NCBI GenBank assembly: GCA_041395525.1
Contig: JAWLAH010000007.1
Location: 65,954-129,953 of the forward strand
Direction of reading: 5' to 3'
DNA length: 64,000 nt
DNA from: CADEED01 sp020442965
GTDB taxonomy: Bacteria > Pseudomonadota > Gammaproteobacteria > Steroidobacterales > Steroidobacteraceae
Shown: piece by piece, positions 8,424 through 16,423 of the stretch
Position numbering within the stretch: position 1 is the stretch's first letter
How the letters are laid out: each line of letters starts with the position of its first letter
Translations under genes and position numbers: made by a program
Notes under the pieces: model-generated
Told to the model about the DNA's origin: nothing
Databases searched by the model: none
What the model saw: only the letters and a program-made list of their open reading frames with translations

Positions 8424-9894
8424 CTAGAGGTTTTCCGACGCGTAGTCGGCGAGTCGTGAACGCTCGCCGCGTCGCAGGGTCATGTGCCCCGCATGTGGCC
8501 AGTTGACGAAGCGGTTGACCACGAAGGTGAGTCCGGAGGTGGTTTCGGTCAGGTAGGGTGTGTCGATCTGCGCGATGTTGCCGAGGCAGATCGCACTTTG
8601 GTGCCAGGGCCGGCACGGGTGACGAGCGCCTTCATCTGCTTCGGCGTCAGGTTCTGTGCCTCATCCAGAATCAGAAAGCGGTTCGGCAGGGTGCGGCCGC
8701 GCATGAGTTGAGCGAGCGAATCTTGATGCGATTACGCAGCAGGTCGTTAGTGGCGGCGCGGCCCCAGCTGCCACCCTCGGTATTCTTGTTGAGCACTTCG
8801 AGATTGTCCATCAAGGCGCCCATCCAGGCTCCATTTTTTTCTTCCTCGGTGCCCGGCAGAAAGCCAATATCCTGGCCGAGCGGGATCGTGACGCGCGTCA
8901 TGATGATTTCGACGTAGCGGTTGGTATCGAGCGTCTGTGCGAGGCCCGCCGCCAGCGTCAGCAGAGTCTTGCCGGTTCCTGCAGGTCCCAGAATGGTCAC
9001 GAAGTCGATCTGCGGATCGAGCAAGAGGTTGAGCGCAAAATTCTGCTCGCGATTGCGCGCATTGATGCCCCACACCATGTGTTTGCTACCGCGATAATCG
9101 CGTGCCAGTTCCAGCGTCGCCGTTCCTTGATCGAGCTTGCGAACCACTGCTTCGATGCCATTGGCGCTGTCTTCGAAAACAAACTGGTTGAGTTGCAGCT
9201 CCCTGACGACGGGGCCCTTGATGGTATAGAACGTGCGCTCGGCCTCTTTCCAGGAGCGGATGTTCTTGCCGTGGTGATCCCAAAAGTCCGCAGCGAGCGC
9301 CTTGGTGCCGGTCGACAGAACATCCGCGTCTTCGATCGTCTTGTCGCTGTAGTAGTCCTCGGCGTGCACGCCGGCCACCGCCGCCTTGATACGCAGATTG
9401 ATGTCTTTGGAAACCAGCGTGACGCGTGAGTCGGGATGCAACGCTTGCAGCGCGAGGCTCTGCCCGAGGATCAGGTTGTCGGTACCGTGTCCCGGTAGGT
9501 AGTCGGGCAGCGCGCTCGAGAGCTGGCGAGTCTGGAAAAACAGCCTGCCGGCGACGGGTTTGCGACTTCGCTCGCCTGCCGTCGGCAACTCCGAAGGCAA
9601 CGGCAGGCCGCGATCGATCTCGTTCTTGGTCGCATCGCGCATCAAATCGTCGAGAAAGCGGCTGACCTGCCGTGCATTGCGCGACGCTTCCGACAAGCCT
9701 TTCTTGTTCGCGTCCAGCTCTTCGAGAACGACCATCGGCAGGTAGATGTCGTGCTCCTCGAAACGAAAGATGGCGGTCGGGTCGTGCAGCAGGACATTGG
9801 TATCGAGCACGAATAGACGGCCTCGCGGCGGCTTGCTGGCCGCCGAAGGTCGCCGCGCGGCAGGTGCGCCACGAGTTTTGGAGCGCGTGGCCAA
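8424..9894 (-). pseudogene. PhoH-family PIN-ATPase protein, frame broken near its 3' end
   Basis: The N-terminal part reads as a PIN domain (LFVLDTNVLLHDPTAIFRFEEHDI) followed by the PhoH ATPase with the P-loop ILGPAGTGKTLL. At about 8707 the frame breaks: conserved RSLNFMRGRTLPNRF appears as RSLNS in one frame and MRGRTLPNRFLILDEAQNLTP in the next. A second break near 8595 separates GPGTKV from CLGNIAQIDTPYLTETTSG. The last frame then runs to TAG at 8426-8424. About 490 residues would result if both indels were corrected, normal for the long PhoH2-like form. Conserved sequence on both sides favours sequencing error or very recent decay. PhoH proteins act in RNA metabolism and stress; the exact role is unclear. 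Confidence 0.85.
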
Positions 9895-9897
9895 AGC

Positions 9898-10365
9898 CTA
9901 GAGAGCCTTGGCCGCCGTCAACACTTCGTCGGCGTGCCCGGGCACTTTGACCTTGCGCCATTCCTGCCGCAGAACACCTTCCCCGTCGATCAGGAAGGTG
10001 CTGCGTTCTATGCCCATCACTTTCTTGCCGTACATGTTCTTTTCTTTGATCACATCGAACAACTTGCACACCTTCTCGTCCACATCTGCCAAGAGTTGAA
10101 ATGGCAGCTGTTCTTTGTCGCGAAAGCGTTGATGCGATGCCACGCTGTCGCGTGAGATGCCGATGATGTCGGTCCTGGCTTTGCGAAACGCGCTCTGCAG
10201 GTCACGGAAATTCTGGCTCTCGGTGGTGCAGCCGGGCGTCATGTCTCTGGGATAGAAGTACAACACCAGGTTGCGGCCGCGTGCGTCCGCCAGCCTGAAT
10301 GTGGTGCCATCCGATTGGGTCGCGCTAAATGCGGGGAGTTTCTTGCCGACCGTGACCTTGTTCAT
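9898..10365 (-). CDS. bcp: Thioredoxin-dependent peroxiredoxin, PrxQ/Bcp type
   Basis: Product of 155 residues with the peroxiredoxin core VLYFYPRDMTPGCTTES. The peroxidatic cysteine is C46, flanked by the usual P and T. The E. coli-type resolving cysteine five residues later is absent (Q51). The other cysteine, in DEKVCKLFD at about 99, could serve as resolving partner as in some PrxQ proteins, or the enzyme could act as a 1-Cys type. It reduces hydroperoxides in the cytoplasm with thioredoxin. It lies 3 bases downstream of the phoH start on the same strand and 9 bases after gcvR, so gcvR-bcp-phoH probably form one transcript. Confidence 0.92.
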   Translation of the reverse strand: MNKVTVGKKLPAFSATQSDGTTFRLADARGRNLVLYFYPRDMTPGCTTESQNFRDLQSAFRKARTDIIGISRDSVASHQRFRDKEQLPFQLLADVDEKVCKLFDVIKEKNMYGKKVMGIERSTFLIDGEGVLRQEWRKVKVPGHADEVLTAAKAL

Positions 10366-10374
10366 GCTGTGCTC

Positions 10375-10905
10375 TCAAGCCTTGACCGGTTCGAGGATCG
10401 CGTCGAGGTTCATGCTGTCGCAAAACTCCATGAACTCCTCGCGCAGTTGTGAGATCTGAACGCGCTTCGGAACATTGGCGATCATTTGCACGGAGAACAT
10501 CTGCGCGCCGGTGTGAGGTGCGGGATAGTTCCGCGTCGCGACTTCAGCGATATCGATGCCGCGCGCTGCAAAGAAACCGGATAATTCCGCGACCAGGCCA
10601 CTCTGGTCGAGGCATACGACGTCAATTGAATACGGCACCATCTCCGTGCGGGGACCGCGAGGTTCGGTGCGTTTGATGTGCACTGAAAGGTCGGTATCGG
10701 CGGCGAGCTTCTGTAACTCGGTTTCGAGCTTCGCGAGCGAGTGCCAGTTGCCAGATACCAGCAGCAGCATCGCGAACTCACTACCGAGCGCGGTCATGCG
10801 GCTCTCGCTGATGCAGCCACTGCACTCGGCAACAATCTTGGTTAGGTCGTGGACCATGCCAGTGCGGTCGCTGCCGATGGCGGAAATGGCAATGTGTTGT
10901 TTCAT
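10375..10905 (-). CDS. gcvR: Glycine cleavage system transcriptional repressor-like ACT protein
   Basis: From the ATG at 10905 the product is about 176 residues (MKQHIAISAIGSDRTGMVHDL) with two ACT domains. The first covers about 1-80 with SDRTGMVHDLTKIVAECSGCISESRM; the second about 90-170 with DQSGLVAELSGFFAARGIDIAEVATR. GcvR-type proteins bind glycine or related ligands and modulate GcvA; they have no DNA-binding domain. An upstream in-frame start at 10938 is possible, but the E. coli homologue begins close to the chosen methionine. In many gammaproteobacteria gcvR sits between dapA and bcp exactly as here, with dapA divergent. Confidence 0.88.
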   Translation of the reverse strand: MKQHIAISAIGSDRTGMVHDLTKIVAECSGCISESRMTALGSEFAMLLLVSGNWHSLAKLETELQKLAADTDLSVHIKRTEPRGPRTEMVPYSIDVVCLDQSGLVAELSGFFAARGIDIAEVATRNYPAPHTGAQMFSVQMIANVPKRVQISQLREEFMEFCDSMNLDAILEPVKA

Positions 10906-11021
10906 CGGCGATGGATCAGCTTCGAGACTGGCCGCCAAGTGTACCTGTCGCGCGCCGTGCTTGCGAATAGCCGGTACCGCCCCGTACCATCCGTCCGCCT
11001 TCCCTAATCCTCAGGATACCC

Positions 11022-11907
11022 ATGTTTTGCGGCAGCCTGGTTGCCATCGTGACGCCGATGCGAGGCGACGGCAGCATCGATTTCGACGCGTGGTCGCGGT
11101 TGATCGAGTTCCAACTCGCCAACGGTACTACCGGTATTGTCGTGGGTGGCACGACCGGCGAGTCTCCCACGTTGCTGGATGCCGAGTTGCGCCAACTGAC
11201 GCTGCGTGCGCTCGATCAGGCCCGCGGCAAGGCGGTCATCGTCGCGGGTGCCGGCACTAACAGCACCGCCAGTTCGATCGAACGGGCGGAGTGGTTATCT
11301 GATCTGCAGGTGGATGCCTTGTTGGTCGTCACACCGGCCTACAACAGACCGACACAAGAGGGACTCTTTCGACACTATGAGGCGGTTGCCAAGGCCGCTC
11401 GGGTACCGGTGATTCTCTATAATGTCCCGGGCCGGACGTCGGTCGATCTGTTGCCGCAGACGGTGGAGCGCTTGTCGGCATTGCCTCGCATCGTCGCGCT
11501 GAAAGAAGCTGTTCCGGATATGCAGCGTGTTCGTCAGATCGTAGCGGCGTGTCCCGCAGAATTCGCCGTCTTGAGCGGCGACGATCTGACGGCGCGCGAA
11601 GCGATCGGTGCGGGTGCGGTCGGAGTGGTCTCGGTACGGCGACGTTGTCCCGCGTGCGATGGCGGATATGGTCCGGTGCGGCGCGTCAGGGCGACTGGCA
11701 AGCCGCTGCAGAGATCGATCGACAGGTCTCAATGCTCTGCACCATAATTTGTTCGTTGAGGCGAACCCGATCCCCGTCAAATGGGCGCTCGCGAGAATGG
11801 GTATGATAGCACTGGCATGCGCCTGCCGCTGACCGAGCTGTCGGCCAGCTGGCACTCGGCCGTGTCCGAATCGTTGGCCGCCGCCGGCATCTTTCTTCGA
11901 CTCATGA
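11022..11907 (+). pseudogene. dapA: 4-hydroxy-tetrahydrodipicolinate synthase DapA, several frameshifts in the last third
   Basis: The first 203 codons are normal DapA: GTTGESPTL (nucleotide-independent TIM-barrel motif), the YNVPGRT tyrosine loop and the Schiff-base lysine in IVALKEAVPDMQRV. After GAVGVVSV (about 11630) the remaining sequence is present but divided among frames: DVVPRAMADMVRC, then GDWQAAAEIDRQVS, then LHHNLFVEANPIPVKWALARMGM, then MRLPLTELSASWHSAVSESLAAAGI. The indels lie near 11631, 11690, 11731 and 11810, some in short G runs. DapA condenses pyruvate and aspartate semialdehyde in lysine and peptidoglycan synthesis and is normally essential, so assembly error is likelier than true loss. 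The end at 11907 (TGA) is my reconstruction. Confidence 0.85.
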
Positions 11908-12270
11908 CCTTCAATCAGGTCGCCGCAAATGGTGAAATCCGTTGTTCGCTCTTGCTCCGCCTGGGTCTCGTACTGGTCGTTCTGGGCCTCACGGCATGCG
12001 GTACTTTCAAAGCGTCCTGCGCCAAGCCGGACGACTATGCGAACGCCGAATTGCCGCCGCTCACCGTTCCGAGCAGGCTGGATGCGCCCGATACGCGCGC
12101 GCGGCGCTCAAGATTCCGGAACTGGTCGACCCTGAGCGGCCGCGTGCGGCCGGAGACGATTGTATCGATCATCCGCCCGCGTTTGCTGAGTCTAAGCAGC
12201 CCGTCCTCAGGCCTGAACGAGTCGCCTTGTGCGGCTGCGCGAGCGGCGATGCACTGGTATCATTCAGCCG
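11904..12270 (+). pseudogene. Small lipoprotein after dapA, frame broken
   Basis: A lipoprotein signal is visible: LLLRLGLVLVVLGLTACGTF with the lipobox LTAC, followed by KASCAKPDDYANAELPPLTVPSRLDAPDTRA. At about 12095 a CG-repeat stretch appears two bases too long. The natural continuation, AALKIPELVDPERPRAAGDD, is in another frame. The N-terminus may also need a shift, because MVKSVVRS at 11929 would make a better signal start than MTFNQVAANGEIR at 11904. The position directly after dapA is that of bamC/nlpB, and a short BamC-like N-terminal region is possible, but I cannot show homology. The end is approximate. Confidence 0.5.
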
Positions 12271-12352
12271 AAAATATTGTGCTCATTGCTCGCGACCTGT
12301 GCCGGTGTTTCCGAGATTGTCTTCCTAAGTAATTATTTTATATGTTGTTTCC

Positions 12353-12438
12353 GGAGAGATGGCCGAGCGGTCGAGGCGCTTGATTGAGTCGGCAACATCG
12401 CAAGGTGTTCGTGGGTTCGAATCCCACTCTCTCCGCCA
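12353..12438 (+). tRNA. tRNA-Ser lacking its anticodon region (defective or mis-assembled)
   Basis: The acceptor stem GGAGAGA (12353-12359) pairs with TCTCTCC (12428-12434), followed by G and an encoded CCA. The D arm (GCC...GGC), a long variable arm (AACATC-GCAA-GGTGTT, six pairs) and the T arm (GTGGG-TTCGAAT-CCCAC) are all intact and mark a serine tRNA. The anticodon arm is not: after CTTGATTG (12379-12386) the sequence goes straight to AGTCGGC. A normal arm would read CTTGATTGGAAATCAAG, so about seven bases with the anticodon (probably GGA) are missing. Length is 86 bases against about 93 expected. Confidence 0.85.
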
Positions 12439-12451
12439 GTCTTGATCCGTA

Positions 12452-12553
12452 TTGGTTCCTTCGCGACGACCAACCGTGAATCCCGTCAGGCCCGGAAGGG
12501 AGCAGCGGCAGCGGCGATGTCGGGCGCCGAAGTTCGGCCGGTGCGGGCTGCCT
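12452..12553 (+). ncRNA. ffs: Signal recognition particle RNA, bacterial small (4.5S) type
   Basis: The universally conserved apical part is present: GTCAGGCCCGGAAGGGAGCAGC at about 12485-12506 (two overlapping motifs, a GGAA tetraloop closed by CCC/GGG and the asymmetric AGCAGC side). Flanking stretches TGGTTCCTTCGCGACGACC and GATGTCGGGCGCC are typical of the small SRP RNA in this phylum. With Ffh it binds signal sequences of nascent membrane proteins. It sits between tRNA-Ser and dnaX, the usual position in many proteobacteria. The ends are estimated, as the terminal stem could not be folded exactly. Confidence 0.88.
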
Positions 12554-12579
12554 CCTTACCACGCTAGCAGCTTCGTTTC

Positions 12580-14157
12580 ATGAGTTACACCGCCCTCGCA
12601 CGCACCTGGCGACCCCGCAACTTCGCCGAGATGGTTGGCCAGGAGCACGTGCTGCGCGCGCTATCGAACGCGCTCGATAACGATCGTGTGCATCATGCAT
12701 TTCTGTTCACGGGCACGCGCGGGGTGGGCAAGACCACGGTCGCGCGCATTCTGGCGAAGAGTCTCAATTGTGAGCAAGGTGTAACCGCTACGCCGTGCGG
12801 CAAGTGCGCCGCCTGTCGCGAGATCGACGATGGGCGTTTCGTCGATCTGATCGAAGTGGACGCCGCGTCGCGCACCAAAGTGGACGACACGCGTGAATTG
12901 TTAGACAACGTGCAATACCTGCCAACCCGCGGACGCTACAAGGTCTACCTGATCGACGAGGTGCATATGTTGTCGGGGCACTCGTTCAATGCGCTCCTGA
13001 AGACATTGGAAGAGCCGCCACCGCACGTCAAATTTCTGTTGGCAACGACCGATCCCCACAAGCTACCGGTAACGGTTTTGTCGCGCTGCCTGCAGTTCAA
13101 TTTGAAGCGCCTGTCAGTGCAGTTGATCAGCGGCCGCATGCAGCACATCCTGGACGCCGAGAAGGTCGCATTCGAGCCGGCTGCTCTCAAACTGCTTGCG
13201 CAAGCCGCCGACGGTAGTCTGCGCGATGGTCTGTCGCTCCTCGATCAGTTGATCGCCTTTGGCGGTGGCAAGGTCGATACCGAAGCCGCTCGGGCAATGC
13301 TCGGCTCGATCGATCGCGAGCACGTCGCCAACATCGGGCGGGCACTGGCGGCGGGTGAAATGGCGGGCGTGCTGGCAGCGGCGCGTCAGTTGGAAGAATT
13401 CTCACCGGATTACGCGGCCGTGCTGAACGATCTGGCGTCGCTGCTGCAGCAGGTTGCCTTGCTGCAGGTGGTGCCGGGCACAGAAGTCGCAGACGATTTC
13501 GACCCCGAACTCATCGCGGCGATTGCGGGCGACCTCGATGCCGAGGACGTGCAGCTCTACTATCAGATCGCGATCATGGGGCGACGCGATCTGGCGCTCG
13601 CGCCGAACCCACGCGCGGGGTTCGAGATGACTCTGATACGAATGCTCGCCTTTCGACCCGCCACCGGCGCGAGTACCGCGGCGCCTCCCGTTGCCGCACC
13701 CGTGGCGCAGCGCGGCGCGCCGAAACCCAGCGCGACCACGCGTGCGCGAGCAGCCAGTGCGCAAGTCCCTGCCGCGGATTCGAACTGGCCAGAAATCCTC
13801 GCGGCGCTCGATCTCAGTGGCGCCGCACGGCAGCTCGCCGCCAACTGCGCGCTGGTGGGTCGGCGCGAGAACGTGGTGGCGCTCTCGATCGATCCGCGCC
13901 ACGCGGCCATGGCGACGCCTGCGCAGCGCGAGCGACTGATCGAGGCGCTCGGGAAATATTTCGGTAGCCCTGTCAAAGTCGAGTGGCGCGAGGATGCACC
14001 GAATATCGAAACGCCGGCACGAGCGCGTGAGCGCGAGGAAGCGGACCGCCTGGTCGAGGCGCGCCGGTCACTCGAGGGTGACCCGACCGTGCAGGCGCTG
14101 CAGCAGCGTTTCGGAGCGACGCTGCACCCCGAAACGGTACGTCCTGCCAAGCGCTAA
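12580..14157 (+). CDS. dnaX: DNA polymerase III subunits gamma/tau
   Basis: Product of 525 residues starting MSYTALARTWRPRNFAEMVGQEHV. AAA+ clamp-loader features: Walker A GTRGVGKTT (45-53), four zinc cysteines at 64, 73, 76 and 79, Walker B LIDEVHMLS, sensor 1 LLATTDPHKLPVTVLSRC. A proline- and alanine-rich linker (about 355-400) precedes the C-terminal tau domain ending near HPETVRPAKR. It loads the sliding clamp and links polymerase cores in the replisome. At 525 residues it is shorter than E. coli tau (643). I looked for, but did not see, the A-run plus hairpin used for the E. coli gamma frameshift. The downstream ybaB and recR give the standard order. Confidence 0.97.
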   Translation: MSYTALARTWRPRNFAEMVGQEHVLRALSNALDNDRVHHAFLFTGTRGVGKTTVARILAKSLNCEQGVTATPCGKCAACREIDDGRFVDLIEVDAASRTKVDDTRELLDNVQYLPTRGRYKVYLIDEVHMLSGHSFNALLKTLEEPPPHVKFLLATTDPHKLPVTVLSRCLQFNLKRLSVQLISGRMQHILDAEKVAFEPAALKLLAQAADGSLRDGLSLLDQLIAFGGGKVDTEAARAMLGSIDREHVANIGRALAAGEMAGVLAAARQLEEFSPDYAAVLNDLASLLQQVALLQVVPGTEVADDFDPELIAAIAGDLDAEDVQLYYQIAIMGRRDLALAPNPRAGFEMTLIRMLAFRPATGASTAAPPVAAPVAQRGAPKPSATTRARAASAQVPAADSNWPEILAALDLSGAARQLAANCALVGRRENVVALSIDPRHAAMATPAQRERLIEALGKYFGSPVKVEWREDAPNIETPARAREREEADRLVEARRSLEGDPTVQALQQRFGATLHPETVRPAKR

Positions 14158-14187
14158 CGGCTAACGATTAAACCGCAAGGAGAGAAG

Positions 14188-14502
14188 ATGCGAGGCAATA
14201 TGATGAAGCAGGCCGCCGCGTTGCAGGCCAACATGCAAAAGGCGCAGGCGGAGATTGCGAATCTCGAGGTGACTGGCGAGTCCGGCGCAGGCATGGTCAA
14301 GGTGACCATGACGGGCAAGCATGAAGTGCGACGCGTGCAGATAGAACCGCAGATCATCGGCGAAGATCGTGAAATGCTCGAAGACCTGATTGCGGCGGCC
14401 ATTAATGACGCCGTGCACAAGGTGGAGACCGAGACGCAGGCGAAGATGTCGGGTGTGATGTCTGGCATGCAGCTGCCCCCAGGATTCAAGCTGCCGTTTT
14501 GA
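14188..14502 (+). CDS. ybaB: YbaB/EbfC family nucleoid-associated protein
   Basis: Product of 104 residues starting MRGNMMKQAAALQANMQKAQ behind an AAGGAGAGA site. The YbaB fingerprint is clear: amphipathic N-terminal helix, then GMVKVTMTGKHEVRRVQIEPQII and LEDLIAAAINDAVHKVE, ending in GMQLPPGFKLPF. These small dimers bind DNA and are almost always encoded between dnaX and recR, as here. Its stop overlaps the recR start by four bases. Confidence 0.96.
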   Translation: MRGNMMKQAAALQANMQKAQAEIANLEVTGESGAGMVKVTMTGKHEVRRVQIEPQIIGEDREMLEDLIAAAINDAVHKVETETQAKMSGVMSGMQLPPGFKLPF

Positions 14503-15101
14503 TGAAGCACGCGCCGGCGCTCGAACAGCTGATCGATGCCTTGCGTACGCTGCCTGGCGTCGGACCCAAGAGCGCGCAACGGATGGCTTTTCATCTGTTG
14601 CAGGACGGCCGTGCCGGTGCGCGTGCGCTGGCCGACTCGCTCACCCAGGCGTTGCAGTTGGTGAATCGCTGCTCGCGGTGTCGGATGCTGACGCAGGGCG
14701 AACTCTGTTTCGTTTGTGCGAGCAAGCAGCGTGACGTGTCGCAGCTATGCGTCGTGGAGTCACCGGCCGACTTCGTTGCGATTGAGCAATCCGGCAGCTT
14801 TCGGGGCCGGTATTTCGTCTTGATGGGGCATTTGTCGCCGCTCGATGGCATCGGGCCCGCGCAACTTGGCATACGCGAACTCGAAGCCATTCTGGCAGGC
14901 GGTGAGGTGACAGAGCTGATCCTGGCGACTAACTCCACCGTCGAGGGCGAAGCCACGGCCCACTATCTGAGCGAACTGGCGCAGCGACGCGCGGTTCGCT
15001 CGAGCCGCATCGCGCATGGCGTGCCGATGGGCGGGGAGCTCGAGTACGTGGATGGTGGCACGCTGGCACGAGCGTTGGCGGGGCGCCAGACACTGACCTA
15101 G
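14499..15101 (+). CDS. recR: Recombination protein RecR
   Basis: Product of 200 residues. It has the helix-hairpin-helix LPGVGPKSAQRMAFHLL at about 19-35. A C4 zinc finger follows with CSRC and CFVC (CSRCRMLTQGELCFVC). The TOPRIM domain is CVVESPADFVAIEQSGSFRGRYFVLMGHLSPLDGIGP, then a GGELEYVDGGTLARAL C-terminus. RecR works with RecF and RecO to load RecA on gapped DNA. Translationally coupled to ybaB (ATGA overlap). The conserved ending at 15101 is followed by a divergent-type control region for the TetR gene. Confidence 0.97.
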   Translation: MMKHAPALEQLIDALRTLPGVGPKSAQRMAFHLLQDGRAGARALADSLTQALQLVNRCSRCRMLTQGELCFVCASKQRDVSQLCVVESPADFVAIEQSGSFRGRYFVLMGHLSPLDGIGPAQLGIRELEAILAGGEVTELILATNSTVEGEATAHYLSELAQRRAVRSSRIAHGVPMGGELEYVDGGTLARALAGRQTLT

Positions 15102-15135
15102 CAGAGCAACCGGATTTGCTTTCCGGCCTTTCGCT

Positions 15136-15167
15136 CGATAAGATAGTAACCACTTACTATCTTATCG
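15136..15167. promoter_or_regulatory. Perfect 14-bp inverted repeat, likely TetR operator
   Basis: CGATAAGATAGTAA (15136-15149) and TTACTATCTTATCG (15154-15167) are exact reverse complements around a CCAC spacer. The repeat ends 10 bases before the GTG start of the TetR-family gene, overlapping where its promoter and ribosome-binding site must be. It lacks a following T-run and so is not a terminator. The natural reading is the autoregulatory operator of that TetR protein (inference). Confidence 0.7.
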
Positions 15168-15177
15168 GGAAACGAGC

Positions 15178-15786
15178 GTGACCAATCGTGCCAAGAACCT
15201 GCCGGCTGACGAACGCCGTGCGTTGACGGTCAAGACCGTCCTCGAGTTGGCCGGTTCACAAGTCCCGAGCAACATCACGACGGCCGCCATCGCGAACCGC
15301 ATGCGGGTGACAGAAGGGGCGCTTTTCAGGCACTTCGCAAGCAAGGACGCCATCTGGCAGTCAGTGATGGAGTGGGTCGCGGATCGTCTGCTGACGCGTT
15401 TGGATCGGGCTGTTGAAGGCATCGACTCGCCGCTGGCAGCGCTGCAGGCGATCTTCACGACGCACGTCGAATTCGTCGCGGAGCACCCCGGCGTGCCGAG
15501 GATGATGTTCGGCGAACTGCAGCAACCAAAATCGACGTTAGCCAAGCGTGTCGTGCGCAGCCTGTTGAAACAATACGCGCAGCGCTTGCATCGACTGATC
15601 GAGACGGGCAAGTCGCGCGGCGAGTTGCCTTTAGCGCTCGACACTGAAGCCGCCGCGATGCTCTTCATCGGCACGATCCAGGGCTTGGTGATGCAGGCAC
15701 TACTCGCGGACGACGTGCAGCGCATACGCTGCGACGCGCCCCGGGTGTTTGCCGTTTATCGGCGCGGCCTCGTGAACGAGTCATGA
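15178..15786 (+). CDS. TetR/AcrR-family transcriptional regulator
   Basis: Product of 202 residues from a GTG start. The N-terminal helix-turn-helix is visible at about 12-55 (TVLELAGSQVPSNITTAAIANRMRVTEGALFRHFASKDAIW), a normal TetR pattern with the FRHF recognition helix. The C-terminal ligand domain contains PRMMFGELQQPKSTLAKRVVRSLLKQYAQRLHRLIETG, resembling regulators that control efflux pumps (CopAB/RND type). Its stop overlaps by four bases a short reading frame that looks like the start of a membrane-fusion protein. It probably once controlled an efflux operon, and may still bind the palindrome at 15136-15167. Confidence 0.88.
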   Translation: MTNRAKNLPADERRALTVKTVLELAGSQVPSNITTAAIANRMRVTEGALFRHFASKDAIWQSVMEWVADRLLTRLDRAVEGIDSPLAALQAIFTTHVEFVAEHPGVPRMMFGELQQPKSTLAKRVVRSLLKQYAQRLHRLIETGKSRGELPLALDTEAAAMLFIGTIQGLVMQALLADDVQRIRCDAPRVFAVYRRGLVNES

Positions 15787-15905
15787 AACTACCAGCTCTG
15801 CAAGGCCGCATCGTCGCGCTCGTGGCCGTGATGGTCCCGCTGTTAGCACTCTTGATTCGTGACGGAGTCACTCACTGCGGAAGTCGGGCTCGGCAGAGGA
15901 TTTGA
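15783..15905 (+). pseudogene. Truncated 5' remnant of an efflux membrane-fusion (adaptor) protein gene
   Basis: The 40-codon frame begins at an ATG overlapping the TetR stop (ATGA). It encodes MKLPALQGRIVALVAVM followed by VPLLALLIRDGVTH and stops at 15905. The first 30 residues are a basic leader plus one membrane anchor. This is what HlyD/RND adaptor proteins show in the TetR-adaptor-transporter operons that this TetR type controls. Nothing of the adaptor body follows: the next 55 bases are non-coding and then an unrelated membrane protein starts. I read this as the scar of a deletion that removed the pump genes. Identification rests on a short stretch and on context. Confidence 0.5.
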
Positions 15906-15960
15906 ATGACGAGCAGCGACCAGTTAGCGATCACCAGAGATAGAGTCAGGAGCACGCGGT

Positions 15961-16386
15961 ATGACAAGTCAGCGACGAACGAGCTTGGGCCTGCGGGCCA
16001 TATCCCTGCTAACGGTGGCGTTCGGTCTACTAACGATCCGTGAAGGCGGGTCGATTCTGTTTGGAACCGAGGCGAGTCGCCTGGCGGCAGGCGACTATGT
16101 GCCGTTCGTGCTTTGGTTCAACTTCATCGCGGGCTTCGCGTATCTCATTGCTGGCGTGGGGTTGTGGCTGCAGCGACGCTGGGCGGCCACGCTTTCGGTC
16201 ATCATTCTCGCGGCAACCCTGCTGATTTTCGCTGCCTTCGGCCTACACGTCTATCTGGGTGGAGCCTACGAACAACGTACGTTCGTCGCCATGAGCTTGC
16301 GGGCGATCGTATGGGCGGTGGTCGTGGCGCTTGTGTGGCGCGGGCCCTTGAGCGGTCGGATCAACCGCTCGAGAACGCAATTGTGA
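15961..16386 (+). CDS. Small integral membrane protein, unknown function
   Basis: Product of 141 residues with four hydrophobic segments at about 10-28, 45-67, 73-95 and 105-125 (LRAISLLTVAFGLLTI; VLWFNFIAGFAYLIAGVGLWL; ATLSVIILAATLLIFAAFGL; AIVWAVVVALVW). The loops include QRRWAATLSV and EQRTFVAMSLRA. A similar four-helix layout is common in uncharacterised membrane proteins, and I do not recognise the family with certainty. The start ATG at 15961 follows a GGAG 10 bases upstream. It ends about 37 bases before the LpxR-like gene and may be co-transcribed with it. Confidence 0.75.
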   Translation: MTSQRRTSLGLRAISLLTVAFGLLTIREGGSILFGTEASRLAAGDYVPFVLWFNFIAGFAYLIAGVGLWLQRRWAATLSVIILAATLLIFAAFGLHVYLGGAYEQRTFVAMSLRAIVWAVVVALVWRGPLSGRINRSRTQL

Positions 16387-16423
16387 ATAGCACGTTCCAG
16401 GTGCAACCGACGGAGGTCTGGCC

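Noticed and set aside
8380..8430. TATACT box upstream of the M48 protease as its promoter
   Set aside because: The -10-like box on the minus strand has no acceptable -35 box at 16-18 bases, and the start codon itself is uncertain.
12338..12562. Minus-strand reading frame of 74 codons across tRNA-Ser and SRP RNA
   Set aside because: It is the well-known spurious frame created by the complement of a serine tRNA (RVGFEPTNTLRC type); two RNA genes occupy the region.
15136..15167. Palindrome as a transcription terminator for recR
   Set aside because: No T-run follows, arms are AT-rich and it touches the next gene's start; an operator is the better reading.
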